Positions 17,434-26,798 of a stretch of DNA of 64,000 nt are shown piece by piece; position 1 is the stretch's first letter; each line of letters begins with the position of its first letter. This stretch comes from DASYXZ01 sp035946625 (GTDB taxonomy: Bacteria; Acidobacteriota; Terriglobia; UBA7540): assembly GCA_035946625.1 (NCBI GenBank), contig DASYZE010000084.1, positions 23,913 to 87,912 of the forward strand. Direction: 5' to 3'. The position numbers and the translations under genes were made by a program. The notes beneath the pieces are model-generated. The model was not told the DNA's origin and searched no databases. It saw only the letters and a program-made list of their open reading frames with translations.

Positions 17434-18914
17434 AATCCTCCACGTTATTCGGCACTGAGAACTACCTTCCCTTGAGATTGGGCCTGGCTGCCCTGGCGAT
17501 CACGGCCGGATGGCTTAGCGCCACATTCTCCTCGCACGGAATTTTTCTCGCGCTGGTTTGCGCGGGCCTTTTGTATCTGATGTTCGCCTTGCTCACCCTT
17601 CGTGAACCCATCATCCTCGTTATTGTTTTTCTGACAGTCCTTGTTGTCCTTCCGCCATTTTTTTTCAGACAGACCGGCGAAACGCCCGTTTATGTTTCGT
17701 CCTTTCTTCTTCCCCTTGCCTTGGCGATTGTAGTCGTGCGCTGGTCCGACTTCCAGTTTCACGCCGATCCCATTGCCAGAGGGTTATTCTTGTTTCTTTT
17801 TGGCACGGCGACCTCGCTGCCCTTCGCCTGGTGGTTTTCCGGCTCGGCGATTGCCATCCCGTCGTTGCTGCGCTGGCTGATGCTTGCGCAAACGTTGCTG
17901 CTCTACGTGCTGGTTCGTGGAGGGACACGTGCCTGTCCCGGGCGCGCCGAAAGATGGCTGATTCCTATTCTCATCATCGCCGCAGTAATGGGTGCGGGCT
18001 ATGGAATCTATGATTTCATCTGGCCGGTACCCATGCCCCATCCTGCCGCGCCGCAGTTTCTTTATTTGCCCAACGGCCTGGTGAGGCGCGCCCAAGGGGT
18101 TCTATACGAGTCATCGAGCTTTGGGAACTTGTGCGGATTCTTCCTCGCCGTTACGGCCGCGGCTTTCATGGTTCGAAGGGAAAAAGCCCTCGGCGTTTCC
18201 AGCAAATTGCTGCCTCCCTTCATCTTGGTTCTTGCCGGCGCGGTGATTGTCGCTTTCTCGAGGAGTTCATGGGCGAACACTCTGGTGACTCTCATGGTAT
18301 TTGGTGTGCTCACCCGCGGTATCCGCTGGAGAAGAACTATATTCCTTTTTGCGGCACTCGGCGTTCCCTTGGTTGTCCTGGCCCTGTACTTTCCTGAAGT
18401 TTGGAATTACTTCCTGGGCTATCGCCTGGGAAGCCTCTCTCTTCTTTTTTCCGACCCAAACTCCGCTTCCAGCGGCCGCTACAAAGTTTGGACTCATATT
18501 TTTTCGATACTCTACAAATTCCCGCATTACTTCTTGCTGGGTGTGGGTTACAAGACTTTGCCGTTTACCAGGCTCTTTGGGCGGGAAATTATCACGGATA
18601 ACGGATTCCTGAACCTTTTGCTCGAGACGGGAATTCTGGGGCTGGGTGGGTTCCTGGTTTTCTTGGCTTCAAGTCTGAAATCCTTGTGGAAGTTGTCACG
18701 TTCGCCAAACCCTCTCATCTCATTCTGGGCGAAGTTACTTTTTGCCTTTTGGTGCGGGCAAGGCGTTCAATTAATGGTAGCGGACGCATACACCTATTGG
18801 CGCAACATGGTGGTTTATGTTTCCTTGTTGGCGCTGGTTATGAACTGGGCGGACCGGGAGGAAATGCGGGCGCGGCAGCCGGGCGGAGTCCGAACTCAGG
18901 GCAGTCTTTGCTAG
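17430..18914 (+). CDS. O-antigen ligase / Wzy-type polymerase
   Basis: The 494-residue polytopic protein has ten or more membrane segments and the Wzy_C-type signature (AFSRSSWANTLVTLMVFG, a long loop, then LGVGYKTLPFTRLFGREIITDNGFLNLLLETGILGLGG). Start ATG 17430 overlaps the TGA of the flippase gene; the frame open from 17223 is an extension inside that gene. Because it sits next to flippase and chain-length genes it is more likely the polymerase, while the ligase-like protein at 4444-5718 might attach the product; this division is inference. Confidence 0.85.
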   Translation: MKSSTLFGTENYLPLRLGLAALAITAGWLSATFSSHGIFLALVCAGLLYLMFALLTLREPIILVIVFLTVLVVLPPFFFRQTGETPVYVSSFLLPLALAIVVVRWSDFQFHADPIARGLFLFLFGTATSLPFAWWFSGSAIAIPSLLRWLMLAQTLLLYVLVRGGTRACPGRAERWLIPILIIAAVMGAGYGIYDFIWPVPMPHPAAPQFLYLPNGLVRRAQGVLYESSSFGNLCGFFLAVTAAAFMVRREKALGVSSKLLPPFILVLAGAVIVAFSRSSWANTLVTLMVFGVLTRGIRWRRTIFLFAALGVPLVVLALYFPEVWNYFLGYRLGSLSLLFSDPNSASSGRYKVWTHIFSILYKFPHYFLLGVGYKTLPFTRLFGREIITDNGFLNLLLETGILGLGGFLVFLASSLKSLWKLSRSPNPLISFWAKLLFAFWCGQGVQLMVADAYTYWRNMVVYVSLLALVMNWADREEMRARQPGGVRTQGSLC

Positions 18915-18924
18915 GGCGCACGAG

Positions 18925-20124
18925 ATGAAGCAATCGATCCTATATCTCGAACAGCAGAGTTGGAAGGGCGGAGCGCAACAGGTCTTACTTAGTGTCCTTG
19001 AGGCTCTGGATGAAGACTTTCGCCCCATCGTCGCCTTCCCGGACAATGGGCCGTTTCGCGCTTACTTGGAGGAACGTGGGATTGAAACACTGTCTTATCC
19101 CCTCGGCTCATATCGTCCAGGCAAGAAGTCGTTGGGAGAGATGCTTGCGTTCGCATGGCGCTCACTTTGGTGCACTGTGCGGCTCGCCTATATCATCCTC
19201 ACCCGGGAAGTTTGCCTGGTTTACATCAACGGCCCACGGTGCCTCCCGTCCGGGGTGCTGGCGGCGCGCTTGGCTCGCCGGCCCGTTCTATTCCATCTCC
19301 ATATTATTCTTACCCGCCGTGCTGACGCTTTGCTTGCCTCATGGTTCGCGCGCCTCGCCTCCAAGGTGGTCGCTTGCTCGAATGCCGCCGGGGATTCCCT
19401 GCTCAAGTTTCGTCCAAGCCTGCAATCAAAAACGAAAGTCTTATACAACCCAGCCCCCAAACTTGCCGCGGGCGTCTCACCTTCCTCCCATCGGCCTCAC
19501 TCACCCAATACGATCGGCATGGTGGGCCGCATCACGGAGGGCAAAGGTCACCACATATTGCTTGACGCCGTTTCCATGCTGGATCGTAAAACGCGGAAGG
19601 CGTGCCGGTTGGCCATTATCGGCGCTCCGGCCCCGCGATCGCGTGAAGACGAGTCATACCTGGGGCGCCTGAAGGCTCATGCGAAGGGTCTGGGAATTGA
19701 AGAACAAATTCTCTGGGCTGGCTATCAGGATGACATGGAGCCCTTTTATCAAGCAATGGACGTTCTGGTGGTTCCTTCGGTCGGAACCGAGGGACTTCCC
19801 CTGGTGTTGTTGGAAGCGATGCAAAGGGGGATTCCCGTGATTGCCACCAACACTGGCGGCACCTCCGAAATTGTTGAGCACGAATTGAATGGTTTGATAG
19901 TTCCCGCGGGAGACGGTGTTGAACTAGCCACGGCCTTGAACAAGATGCTGAACAGTCCTGAGCTCTATAAGCGACTGAGTGATGGCGCCCGCGCGACCCT
20001 CGACGCCCGATTCTCTCCGGAATTGTTTTCCCTGGCGATGAAATGCTTCGCGCTCAAGCTCTGCCCGCCTTCGCGGAGAAATCAAAATCCTCGCCGGGGC
20101 ACCGAGGTCGCCAAATGGGAATGA
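18925..20124 (+). CDS. GT4-family glycosyltransferase
   Basis: The 399-residue retaining glycosyltransferase has the GT-B fold: an N-terminal domain starting SILYLEQQSWKGGAQQ (the GGAxx loop), and a C-terminal domain with IGMVGRITEGKGH, VLVVPSVGTEGLPLVLLEAMQRG (E-x7-E) and ATNTGGTSEIVE. It would add a sugar to the lipid-linked unit on the cytoplasmic side. It begins 10 nt after the polymerase gene and overlaps the next glycosyltransferase gene. Donor and linkage are unknown. Confidence 0.92.
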   Translation: MKQSILYLEQQSWKGGAQQVLLSVLEALDEDFRPIVAFPDNGPFRAYLEERGIETLSYPLGSYRPGKKSLGEMLAFAWRSLWCTVRLAYIILTREVCLVYINGPRCLPSGVLAARLARRPVLFHLHIILTRRADALLASWFARLASKVVACSNAAGDSLLKFRPSLQSKTKVLYNPAPKLAAGVSPSSHRPHSPNTIGMVGRITEGKGHHILLDAVSMLDRKTRKACRLAIIGAPAPRSREDESYLGRLKAHAKGLGIEEQILWAGYQDDMEPFYQAMDVLVVPSVGTEGLPLVLLEAMQRGIPVIATNTGGTSEIVEHELNGLIVPAGDGVELATALNKMLNSPELYKRLSDGARATLDARFSPELFSLAMKCFALKLCPPSRRNQNPRRGTEVAKWE

Positions 20125-21338
20125 CGAGCAGCGTGGATCACAAAACAGCCCTGGTCCATCATTGGCTGGTCACCCAACGAGGGGGCGAATCGGTATTCGA
20201 TGCCATATTGGAAATATTTCCTGGCGCTCCTGTCGTCACGTTGGTTTATGATCATCGCTGGTCTTCTTCATCGCTTCGCGAGCGGACGGTTCGAACCTCA
20301 TTCATACAAAAGTTTCCTCGCGCCCACCGATGGTATCCTTATTACCTTCCCCTCTTTCCCTGGGCGACACAGTGTTTGGATCTCTCCGACTTCCAAATTG
20401 TTATAAGTTCCGATGCAGCAACCATGAAAGGGGTTCGAACTGCTCCCGGCGCACTGCACATTTGCTATTGCCATACCCCGATGCGTTACGTCTGGAGCGG
20501 ATACGATGATTACGCGCGCCAACTCGGGACCCTGGGTTCTGTTCTATTTCCCTGGATGGCAGAACGCCTTCGGCGTTGGGATTTTGCAGCCGCCCAGCGT
20601 GTCACGCGCTTTGTAGCAAATTCCCAGGCGGTCGCAAGCCGCATCCGCAGGTTTTATGGGCGCGAATCCACGGTTATCTACCCGCCCGTTGACACCGAAT
20701 ATTTCGTACCTGATCCCCAGGCTCGCCGGTCAGGGGATTACTATGTCCTGGTCTCCCAACTTGTCCCCTACAAGCGCGCGGATCTCGTGATCGACGCCTT
20801 CAACCGCACGGGACGCCGCCTTGTGGTCATTGGTGAGGGGAGCGAGCGGCGAAACCTGGAACATCAGGCAGGACCTAACGTCAAAATCCTGGGCCCTCAG
20901 CCGCGTGATGTTATTCGACGCCACCTCCAATCTTGCCGTGGATTCATCTTCGCCGGCGAGGAAGACTTTGGAATTGTGATGGCGGAAGCGTTGGCGTGCG
21001 GAGCGCCCGTCCTGGCATTCGGGCGTGGAGGGGCCGCAGAAATTGTGGAAGACGGGAAGACGGGAATCCTATTTGAGGAGCAGAGAGTCGATTCGCTCCT
21101 CGAAGGCCTTTCCAAGCTGGAGGGGATTCGATTCGATCCTGACGAACTGCGTCACTCCGTGCTCCGGTTCAGCCGCGACAGATTTGTGAATGAATTCAGT
21201 CGGCTGGTCCAGGAGGAATTGCGTGACCATGGTTTATTGGCACCCACCCTCGAGCAGGGCGGCGATGTCTTGAAGGGTGGTTTGCTTCGGCCCGCTTCGG
21301 GCCTCGCAGAAATGCTCTCCGTTCAAGTCAGGAAATAA
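20115..21338 (+). CDS. GT4-family glycosyltransferase
   Basis: The ~407-residue protein carries ALVHHWLVTQRGGESVF at the N-terminus (GGE loop), YCHTPMRYVWSGYDDY, the donor-site region ILVSQLVPYKRADLVID-like, and FGIVMAEALACGAPVLAFGRGG (E-x7 type). This resembles the WbaZ/mannosyltransferase-like branch of GT4, but the sugar is not proved. ATG 20115 follows GAGG by 7 nt; ATG 20121, which overlaps the upstream TGA as ATGA, is an alternative. It is the last gene of the polysaccharide operon. Confidence 0.9.
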   Translation: MGMTSSVDHKTALVHHWLVTQRGGESVFDAILEIFPGAPVVTLVYDHRWSSSSLRERTVRTSFIQKFPRAHRWYPYYLPLFPWATQCLDLSDFQIVISSDAATMKGVRTAPGALHICYCHTPMRYVWSGYDDYARQLGTLGSVLFPWMAERLRRWDFAAAQRVTRFVANSQAVASRIRRFYGRESTVIYPPVDTEYFVPDPQARRSGDYYVLVSQLVPYKRADLVIDAFNRTGRRLVVIGEGSERRNLEHQAGPNVKILGPQPRDVIRRHLQSCRGFIFAGEEDFGIVMAEALACGAPVLAFGRGGAAEIVEDGKTGILFEEQRVDSLLEGLSKLEGIRFDPDELRHSVLRFSRDRFVNEFSRLVQEELRDHGLLAPTLEQGGDVLKGGLLRPASGLAEMLSVQVRK

Positions 21339-21450
21339 ACATCGGATTCTTTATCACTCCCTACTCATCCTTCGTCCGCAGTTCATACCAATCGCATTGG
21401 CTCTCGCCTGCCAAACCACCTGATCCTTCCCTGACCGCGTTCCGGGATAA

Positions 21451-21466
21451 TGTGACCGGCGTCACA
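21451..21466. promoter_or_regulatory. CRP-like palindrome TGTGA-N6-TCACA
   Basis: TGTGACCGGCGTCACA is an exact match to the TGTGA-N6-TCACA core of CRP-type operators and is palindromic over six bases per arm. It lies in the gap between the last glycosyltransferase gene and the alkaline-phosphatase-like gene, 116 bp before the latter's start. The window encodes a Crp/Fnr-family regulator (40451-41140) that could be its partner; that link is inference. Confidence 0.5.
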
Positions 21467-21581
21467 GACTCCGGTGATGCCCCTGCCAGTATAGTTTTGG
21501 GGGTTGGTGTGCGAGCTGAGGGACTATTCACCTTCAACCCCAGTCCCGCAGGCGCAAGCAAGAACAAAAAAGGGGCATCCC

Positions 21582-22745
21582 ATGGCCATGTCCAAGCGGA
21601 CATTCTTGCAGGCAGCAAGCCTCTTGGTGGCCGACAGGTTGCTGGCCCTCGGGCCAAGGGGAGAGGGGTCCGAACGCGGCAGTGGCTCCGGGCACAAAGC
21701 CGTCTTGGTCATCTTCGGAGGCGTGCGCTACCAGGAGACTTTTTCGCGCGAAGGTGCCGGGAACATTCCTCGCATGCTGGGTGAGTTGGCGCCGCGCTCC
21801 CTTTTCTATCAGCGAGCCCGCAATGAAGGCGTTACCGCACACTACAACGCCATTGCAAGTATTTTGACGGGAAACTGGCAGCGGGTGGACGATTGGGGCA
21901 AGCTCCCCCCCGCCAGTCCGACGCTTTTTGAGTATCTGCGCAAGCAATGTCACATCCCCTCCAGTGACGTTTGGATGGTGTCCAGCAACAAGGCCCTCAC
22001 CCGCCTTATCGGTGCGAGTTCAGATTTGTCGTATGGTCCCACCTTCGGCGCCAACGTCGTTTTTCCCAAGCAACTCCTGATCGAAGCCGTGGTCCACGCG
22101 ATTTGGGCCGGTCGGGCCAGGGCCATGGGGGATCCCAATAAGGTGCAGGCTGAGCTGGAAGCCACGCTTGAAGGAACTAATTATGAGGGACTGGGCTGGT
22201 CCGTCTTTGACGATGCAAGCCAGCTTGATCCGCGGACACGAATGACGATTACGGAGGCAGTGGCGAGCTTCGTCCGCGGGGGCGAGCCGAAAACAGGTGA
22301 CGAGCTGACTTTTATGGTGGCGCGCGAGGTCATGCGCAAATTTGCTCCGCGCCTCCTGGTGGTCAATTTTTCCGACGTGGAGGTAGCTCACTTCGGGGCG
22401 TTCTCGCTTCACTTAGCTGGCATCCGGACAGAGGACGAACTCACTTTCCAGCTCTGGCGGGAGATTGAGGTGAACCCGGAATATCGAGGACGGACGACCA
22501 TGGTGGTGGTGCCGGAGTTCGGACGAGACCCGGATGGCTCAACCACCAACGGATTCTTTAACCATCGCAGTGAGGGCGACTCCTGCCGCACAACCTGGAT
22601 GATGTGCCTGGGGGAGGCGGTGGACCGGCCCCAAGTGATTGACAATCCCGTGCGCCACATTGATTTGTGCCCCTCCCTGGCCGGCCTCCTCGGCTGCCGG
22701 TCCAACGGGGTCGGGGGACAACTGCTGCCCGGCTGGAAGGTGTAA
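21582..22745 (+). CDS. alkaline-phosphatase-superfamily protein, probably exported
   Basis: The 387-residue product begins MAMSKRTFLQAASLLVADRLL, a lysine-arginine plus hydrophobic leader like Tat or Sec signals. The body has the metal-site pattern of the alkaline phosphatase/DUF1501 superfamily: NFSDVEVAHFGAF (Asp and His), VVPEFGRDPDG, and FFNHRSEGD (His). The first strand reads AVLVIFGGVRYQETF, where most members have an Asp for metal binding, so part of the site is altered. Start ATG 21582 follows AGGGG. Substrate unknown; sulfatase, phosphatase or non-catalytic roles are all possible. Confidence 0.6.
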   Translation: MAMSKRTFLQAASLLVADRLLALGPRGEGSERGSGSGHKAVLVIFGGVRYQETFSREGAGNIPRMLGELAPRSLFYQRARNEGVTAHYNAIASILTGNWQRVDDWGKLPPASPTLFEYLRKQCHIPSSDVWMVSSNKALTRLIGASSDLSYGPTFGANVVFPKQLLIEAVVHAIWAGRARAMGDPNKVQAELEATLEGTNYEGLGWSVFDDASQLDPRTRMTITEAVASFVRGGEPKTGDELTFMVAREVMRKFAPRLLVVNFSDVEVAHFGAFSLHLAGIRTEDELTFQLWREIEVNPEYRGRTTMVVVPEFGRDPDGSTTNGFFNHRSEGDSCRTTWMMCLGEAVDRPQVIDNPVRHIDLCPSLAGLLGCRSNGVGGQLLPGWKV

Positions 22746-22883
22746 GCCGGATCGCCCATGGAGTAAGGAAGTCTCATTCCGGGGCCGGCCCGGGAACGAG
22801 GGGCGCAGAGGCCAGGGAAGGCGCGCGGCTGACCAGTGCGCGAGAGAAGAAAAGAATTATAACTTCCTGAGGGATTAAACCTG

Positions 22884-24185
22884 ATGAAGTCGAAACCAGC
22901 GCTACCTCCCGAGCTTGAACAAGCGCTCGCACATCACTTACTGGACCGCCTCCCTCTGACATTTCAACCCTTCTTCCGCCAGCAACTCGGGAGGTGGCAG
23001 TATCTTTTCCCCTTTGAGCAACGTTACCTCCTCCGCATTCTGACTTATTTACAGAATCTGAACCAACATGAATTCGAAACCCTTTTCCGAGGCATTCTGG
23101 AAATCGAAAAAAGAATGGACCTCGGCCATCACGAGTTTGTGACCAGTGCGAACACGATTGGAAACGCATCTTTGCTGGCTCGCTCGCCCTATTATCAGCA
23201 GTGGCGCCAAGCAGTCCAGGTGGTATTCGACCGCATCGATCGGGATACACCGGCGGCGGAGTCCGCACGGGGAGCGCGGTCGGAAAATCGCCTGATCATG
23301 CTGATACTACCGGATCGACTTCCCATCGACCCGCAAACGGTGTGGGCCAAGTGGGCGGGAATCGGCCAGGAGATCGACCTCGATCTCGCCCAGCCCAGTG
23401 CTCCGCACGCCATGTTGCACACTCTGTTTGGCGCCTCGAGTGAAGCGGACACGGGAAAACCGCGGCTTCTTGATGTCCTTGCTCAGAGGAGTGGGCGGAA
23501 TCTCAAGGATGTCTGGGCCATCGAAGCCGGAACCCAGTTGTGGGAGCTTCTGGGAGGGATTGATCCCAAGCGAGAAAAGCCGGCCGCGATGACCTTGAGC
23601 TGGGCTCGTCTCAAGGCCTTTCGGGAAGGGTTATCCGAGCAGATCAACGGGATTCGCAAGGACCTTGCCGACGCGGACGCCGTTTATGCCCGGCTGCGAA
23701 CGATTGATGTTTCCGCCTGGTGCCCGCCGGAGATTGGGACGGATCCCGTGGTCCGCGATTTTACCCGGGAGTTGTTCCTCAGTGGGAACGGCGCGCTCAT
23801 TTTTGGGAGCGCCTTCGTGGAATGGGCGGCGGCGGAGAACCTTCGATTGGCGCGCCCTTCTGTCCTGGTGGCTTGTTTCGGAATCCGAAACAAGCCCAAG
23901 CCCTTCACCAGCGTTGCAGTCTTTGAAAATCAGGACAAGGCGAGCCCGCTGCCCGACGTGGAAGATTTACCAGGCAGCATGCTCGACGCGGAGGTTTTGG
24001 CGCGCTATGTCTGGTGGGCTTCGGCCCGATATCCGGAGTACAAAACTCGGACGGCCATCCTGTGCCTCGCCGAAAATGTGCCTCGCGCCCTCCTTTCCGC
24101 CCCGCCGGACTTTCCGCTGGAGCGTGGAAAGCAGCACGTCAAATTGGAGCGGCTCGGAGAAGCGCTGGCGGACTGGCTCACGTAG
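22884..24185 (+). CDS. unrecognised cytoplasmic protein
   Basis: I do not recognise this 433-residue protein. It has no signal peptide and no membrane segment. The N-terminal ~120 residues are helical and Leu/Arg-rich (ALAHHLLDRLPLTFQPFFRQQ; FPFEQRYLLRILTYLQN). A middle part contains LIMLILPDRLPIDPQTVW, and the C-terminal part has GNGALIFGSAFVEWAAAENLRLARPSVLVACFGIR-type strands. It lies between the alkaline-phosphatase-like gene (138 nt upstream) and the heme/TPR gene. A GAGGG about 11 nt before ATG is a distant ribosome site. Length and codon use look like a true gene. Confidence 0.7.
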   Translation: MKSKPALPPELEQALAHHLLDRLPLTFQPFFRQQLGRWQYLFPFEQRYLLRILTYLQNLNQHEFETLFRGILEIEKRMDLGHHEFVTSANTIGNASLLARSPYYQQWRQAVQVVFDRIDRDTPAAESARGARSENRLIMLILPDRLPIDPQTVWAKWAGIGQEIDLDLAQPSAPHAMLHTLFGASSEADTGKPRLLDVLAQRSGRNLKDVWAIEAGTQLWELLGGIDPKREKPAAMTLSWARLKAFREGLSEQINGIRKDLADADAVYARLRTIDVSAWCPPEIGTDPVVRDFTRELFLSGNGALIFGSAFVEWAAAENLRLARPSVLVACFGIRNKPKPFTSVAVFENQDKASPLPDVEDLPGSMLDAEVLARYVWWASARYPEYKTRTAILCLAENVPRALLSAPPDFPLERGKQHVKLERLGEALADWLT

Positions 24186-24301
24186 TCCCGGCGCAGTACG
24201 AGCTTGCAGCACGCCAACAGGACAACGGCGAGGGTGGCGCGTGAACGCGGCCAAATTTTATCGGCCAGGTTCAATTGTTCGACATTAGATGGGGAGCTTC
24301 T

Positions 24302-26725
24302 GTGAGACCATTGAGAAGCCGTATTCTCATCGCAAGTGCAATAGCCGTATCGCTGTGCGCAGTCCGGGTGCATCTGGCCGCACAACATGGCTCGCGCTCA
24401 GCTCTTAGGGAATTGCCCAATACGGTCGCAAAGCCGCTTCCGGCGAATTCTCATAGCTCCCCTAAGCCTGACCAGGAGCATCTGGCGCAAATTACGATCG
24501 ACTACCCGGAAGATGGCTCGATTTTCCCGCCGGAGATCACTCCTCCCACATTTATCTGGCATGATGCGTCGCCCATCGCCACGGCGTGGCAGATTGATGT
24601 GGTATTCTCCGACGGCTCGGCCGCCATGCGGCTGAAGGTGCCGGGCGAGCGGATGCGCATCGGGGAGATTGACCCGCGGTGCGTTTCGAACACGAACAAG
24701 CCGCCGGAGTTGACACCCCGGCAGGCTTCTGCCTGGACCTGGAAACCAGATGGAGCAACTTGGGAAGCGATCAAGCAACACTCCCGCGAGCATCCGGCCA
24801 CCGTGACGATTACGGGATGGGAACGCGCCGGCGCCGAGGCGCCCGCATCGCGTGGCAAAGTTGCGATCCTAACCTCGCAAGACCCCGTGGGCGCGCCGAT
24901 ATTCTATCGTGATGTGCCGCTCATGCCCTCGGAGGTGCAGAAGGGGGTGATCAAACCGCTGGCCCCCAATGCCATTCCGCTTATTGCCTGGCGCTTGCGT
25001 TATATTGGTGAGCCCGGCAGCCACCTGCTTTTCACGGGACTTCATTCCTGTGCCAACTGCCATTCTTTTTCCCGCGACGGCAAGACGCTGGGGATGGACC
25101 TGGATGGCCCCGCCAACGACAAAGGTCTCTACGTACTGGCCTCCATAAAACCGCAAATGTCCATCCGCAACCAAGACACTATCTCGTGGGCTTCTTTCAA
25201 GGACCCCACGGTTGACCAACCCCGCATCGGGTTCATGTCACAAGTTTCGCCGGACGGACAGTACGTAGTGACCATGGTCAAGGGCCCGCAAGGCGACAAG
25301 GGCAACTACTATGTGGCCAATTTCAAGAGCTACAGTTTCCTCCAGGTGTTCTATCCGACGCGCGGGATCCTGGCTTGGTACAACCGCGCGACCGGCCAAA
25401 TGCACGCCTTGCCCGGTGCGGATGACCCGCGTTACGTGCATACAGGCGCAGTATGGAGCCCCGACGGCCGGTACCTTGTCTACGCTCAAGCCCTAGCAAG
25501 GGATCCCTACCCCGAGGGCCGCAAGCTGGCCGAGTACGCCAACGACCCGAACGAGACGCCAATTCAATATGACCTTTACAGGATTCCATTCAATGGCGGC
25601 CAAGGGGGCCGGCCGGAGCCGATTGCCGGTGCTTCCGCAAACGGCATGAGCAATTCCTTTCCCAAAGTTTCACCCGATGGCCGTTGGATCGTTTTTGTAA
25701 GGGCCCACAACGGATTGTTGATGCGTCCGGATAGCCAGCTTTACATCGTCCCGGCGCAAGGAGGAGTGGCGCGCCGGATGACGTGCAACACCCCGCTGAT
25801 GAATTCATGGCATACCTTTTCACCCAACGGGCGCTGGCTGGCGTTTTCCTCCAAGAGCCGATCACCCTACACAGGGTTGTTTCTGACGCACCTGGACGCG
25901 CAGGGCAACGACAGTCCGGCGATTTACGTGGATAACACCACGGCAGCGAATCGCGCGGTGAACATTCCAGAGTTTGTGAACATCCCGCCGGGCGGCTTGC
26001 TGAAGGTGGACTTGCCGGCCGCCGAATTCTTCCGCCTCTTCGACCTCGCGGCTGAGCTGGCAGCCAAAGGCCATGATGAGGAAGCCATCGTCGAGTGGAA
26101 AAAGGCCTTGGAGCTGAACCCCGAAGACCCTTTTGCCAACAACGACCTCGGCACCCACCTTCTGAAGAAAGGCCAACTCGACCAAGCCATTCTTTGTTTC
26201 GAGAAAGCAGTCCAAGTTAAGCCAGACTATGCCGACGCCCAGAACAACCTGGGGATTGCCCTCATGCAGGGAGGGAAGCTTGAGGAAGCAAGCGTACATC
26301 TCCAAAAAGCTCAAGAGGACGATCGCAAAAACTTGCAGACCTATTACAACCTGGGCGCGCTATTTTATACGCAGGGGAAAATCCCAGAGGCTCTAGCGCA
26401 ATGGCACGCCGGCCTTCAAATTGATTCGGATAATCCGCCTCTGCTCAACCAGACGGCCTGGGTGTTGGCAACCAACCCTGCGGCCTCAGTCCGAAATGGG
26501 AATGAAGCTGTGGAACTTGCCGAGCGAGCGGCGAAAATTTCGGGCGGAAAGGACCCTGTGGTGCTCGACACGCTGGCCGCCGCTTACGCTGAGGCAGGGC
26601 GGTTCCCCGAGGCGGTTGAGACTGCGCGCCAAGCACTCGCCCTCGCCGCCCAACCTTTGGCAGACGAGGTGAAGATCCATTTGGCGCTCTATCAGTCCAA
26701 GCGTCCCTTCCACGAAACTCCGTAA
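24302..26725 (+). CDS. exported heme c / PD40 propeller / TPR protein
   Basis: The ~807-residue product has a signal peptide, an Ig-like N-terminal region (about 60-190), a single heme site CANCH (about 250-254) followed by SFSRDGKTLGMDLDG, TolB-like PD40 propeller strands (SPDGRYLVYAQ, SPDGRWIVFVRA, SPNGRWLAFSS), and about four C-terminal TPR units (AIVEWKKALELNPEDPFANN onward). Start: GTG 24302 is preceded by GGGGAG, and an earlier TTG at 24275 has no site. It would be periplasmic. Propeller, heme and TPR modules together suggest docking plus electron transfer, but the role is unknown. It converges on the oxidoreductase genes. Confidence 0.75.
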   Translation: MRPLRSRILIASAIAVSLCAVRVHLAAQHGSRSALRELPNTVAKPLPANSHSSPKPDQEHLAQITIDYPEDGSIFPPEITPPTFIWHDASPIATAWQIDVVFSDGSAAMRLKVPGERMRIGEIDPRCVSNTNKPPELTPRQASAWTWKPDGATWEAIKQHSREHPATVTITGWERAGAEAPASRGKVAILTSQDPVGAPIFYRDVPLMPSEVQKGVIKPLAPNAIPLIAWRLRYIGEPGSHLLFTGLHSCANCHSFSRDGKTLGMDLDGPANDKGLYVLASIKPQMSIRNQDTISWASFKDPTVDQPRIGFMSQVSPDGQYVVTMVKGPQGDKGNYYVANFKSYSFLQVFYPTRGILAWYNRATGQMHALPGADDPRYVHTGAVWSPDGRYLVYAQALARDPYPEGRKLAEYANDPNETPIQYDLYRIPFNGGQGGRPEPIAGASANGMSNSFPKVSPDGRWIVFVRAHNGLLMRPDSQLYIVPAQGGVARRMTCNTPLMNSWHTFSPNGRWLAFSSKSRSPYTGLFLTHLDAQGNDSPAIYVDNTTAANRAVNIPEFVNIPPGGLLKVDLPAAEFFRLFDLAAELAAKGHDEEAIVEWKKALELNPEDPFANNDLGTHLLKKGQLDQAILCFEKAVQVKPDYADAQNNLGIALMQGGKLEEASVHLQKAQEDDRKNLQTYYNLGALFYTQGKIPEALAQWHAGLQIDSDNPPLLNQTAWVLATNPAASVRNGNEAVELAERAAKISGGKDPVVLDTLAAAYAEAGRFPEAVETARQALALAAQPLADEVKIHLALYQSKRPFHETP

Positions 26726-26735
26726 CCCTTCCCCC

Positions 26736-26755
26736 TGGGTTTTCCGATTAACCCA
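26736..26755. terminator. weak hairpin between convergent genes
   Basis: TGGGTT pairs with AACCCA across an 8-nt loop in the 73-nt gap between the heme/TPR gene and the oxidoreductase small-subunit gene. There is no T-run, so termination at this point is only suggested by position. Confidence 0.25.
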
Positions 26756-26798
26756 TCAACCTGTGGGCTTACACCCGCGAGGCTGCGTTCGAATCACA

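Noticed and set aside
7172..21338. Exosortase/PEP-CTERM system
   Set aside because: The HPr-kinase-like and nucleotidyltransferase genes recall exosortase-linked loci, but no exosortase gene or PEP-CTERM tail was found.
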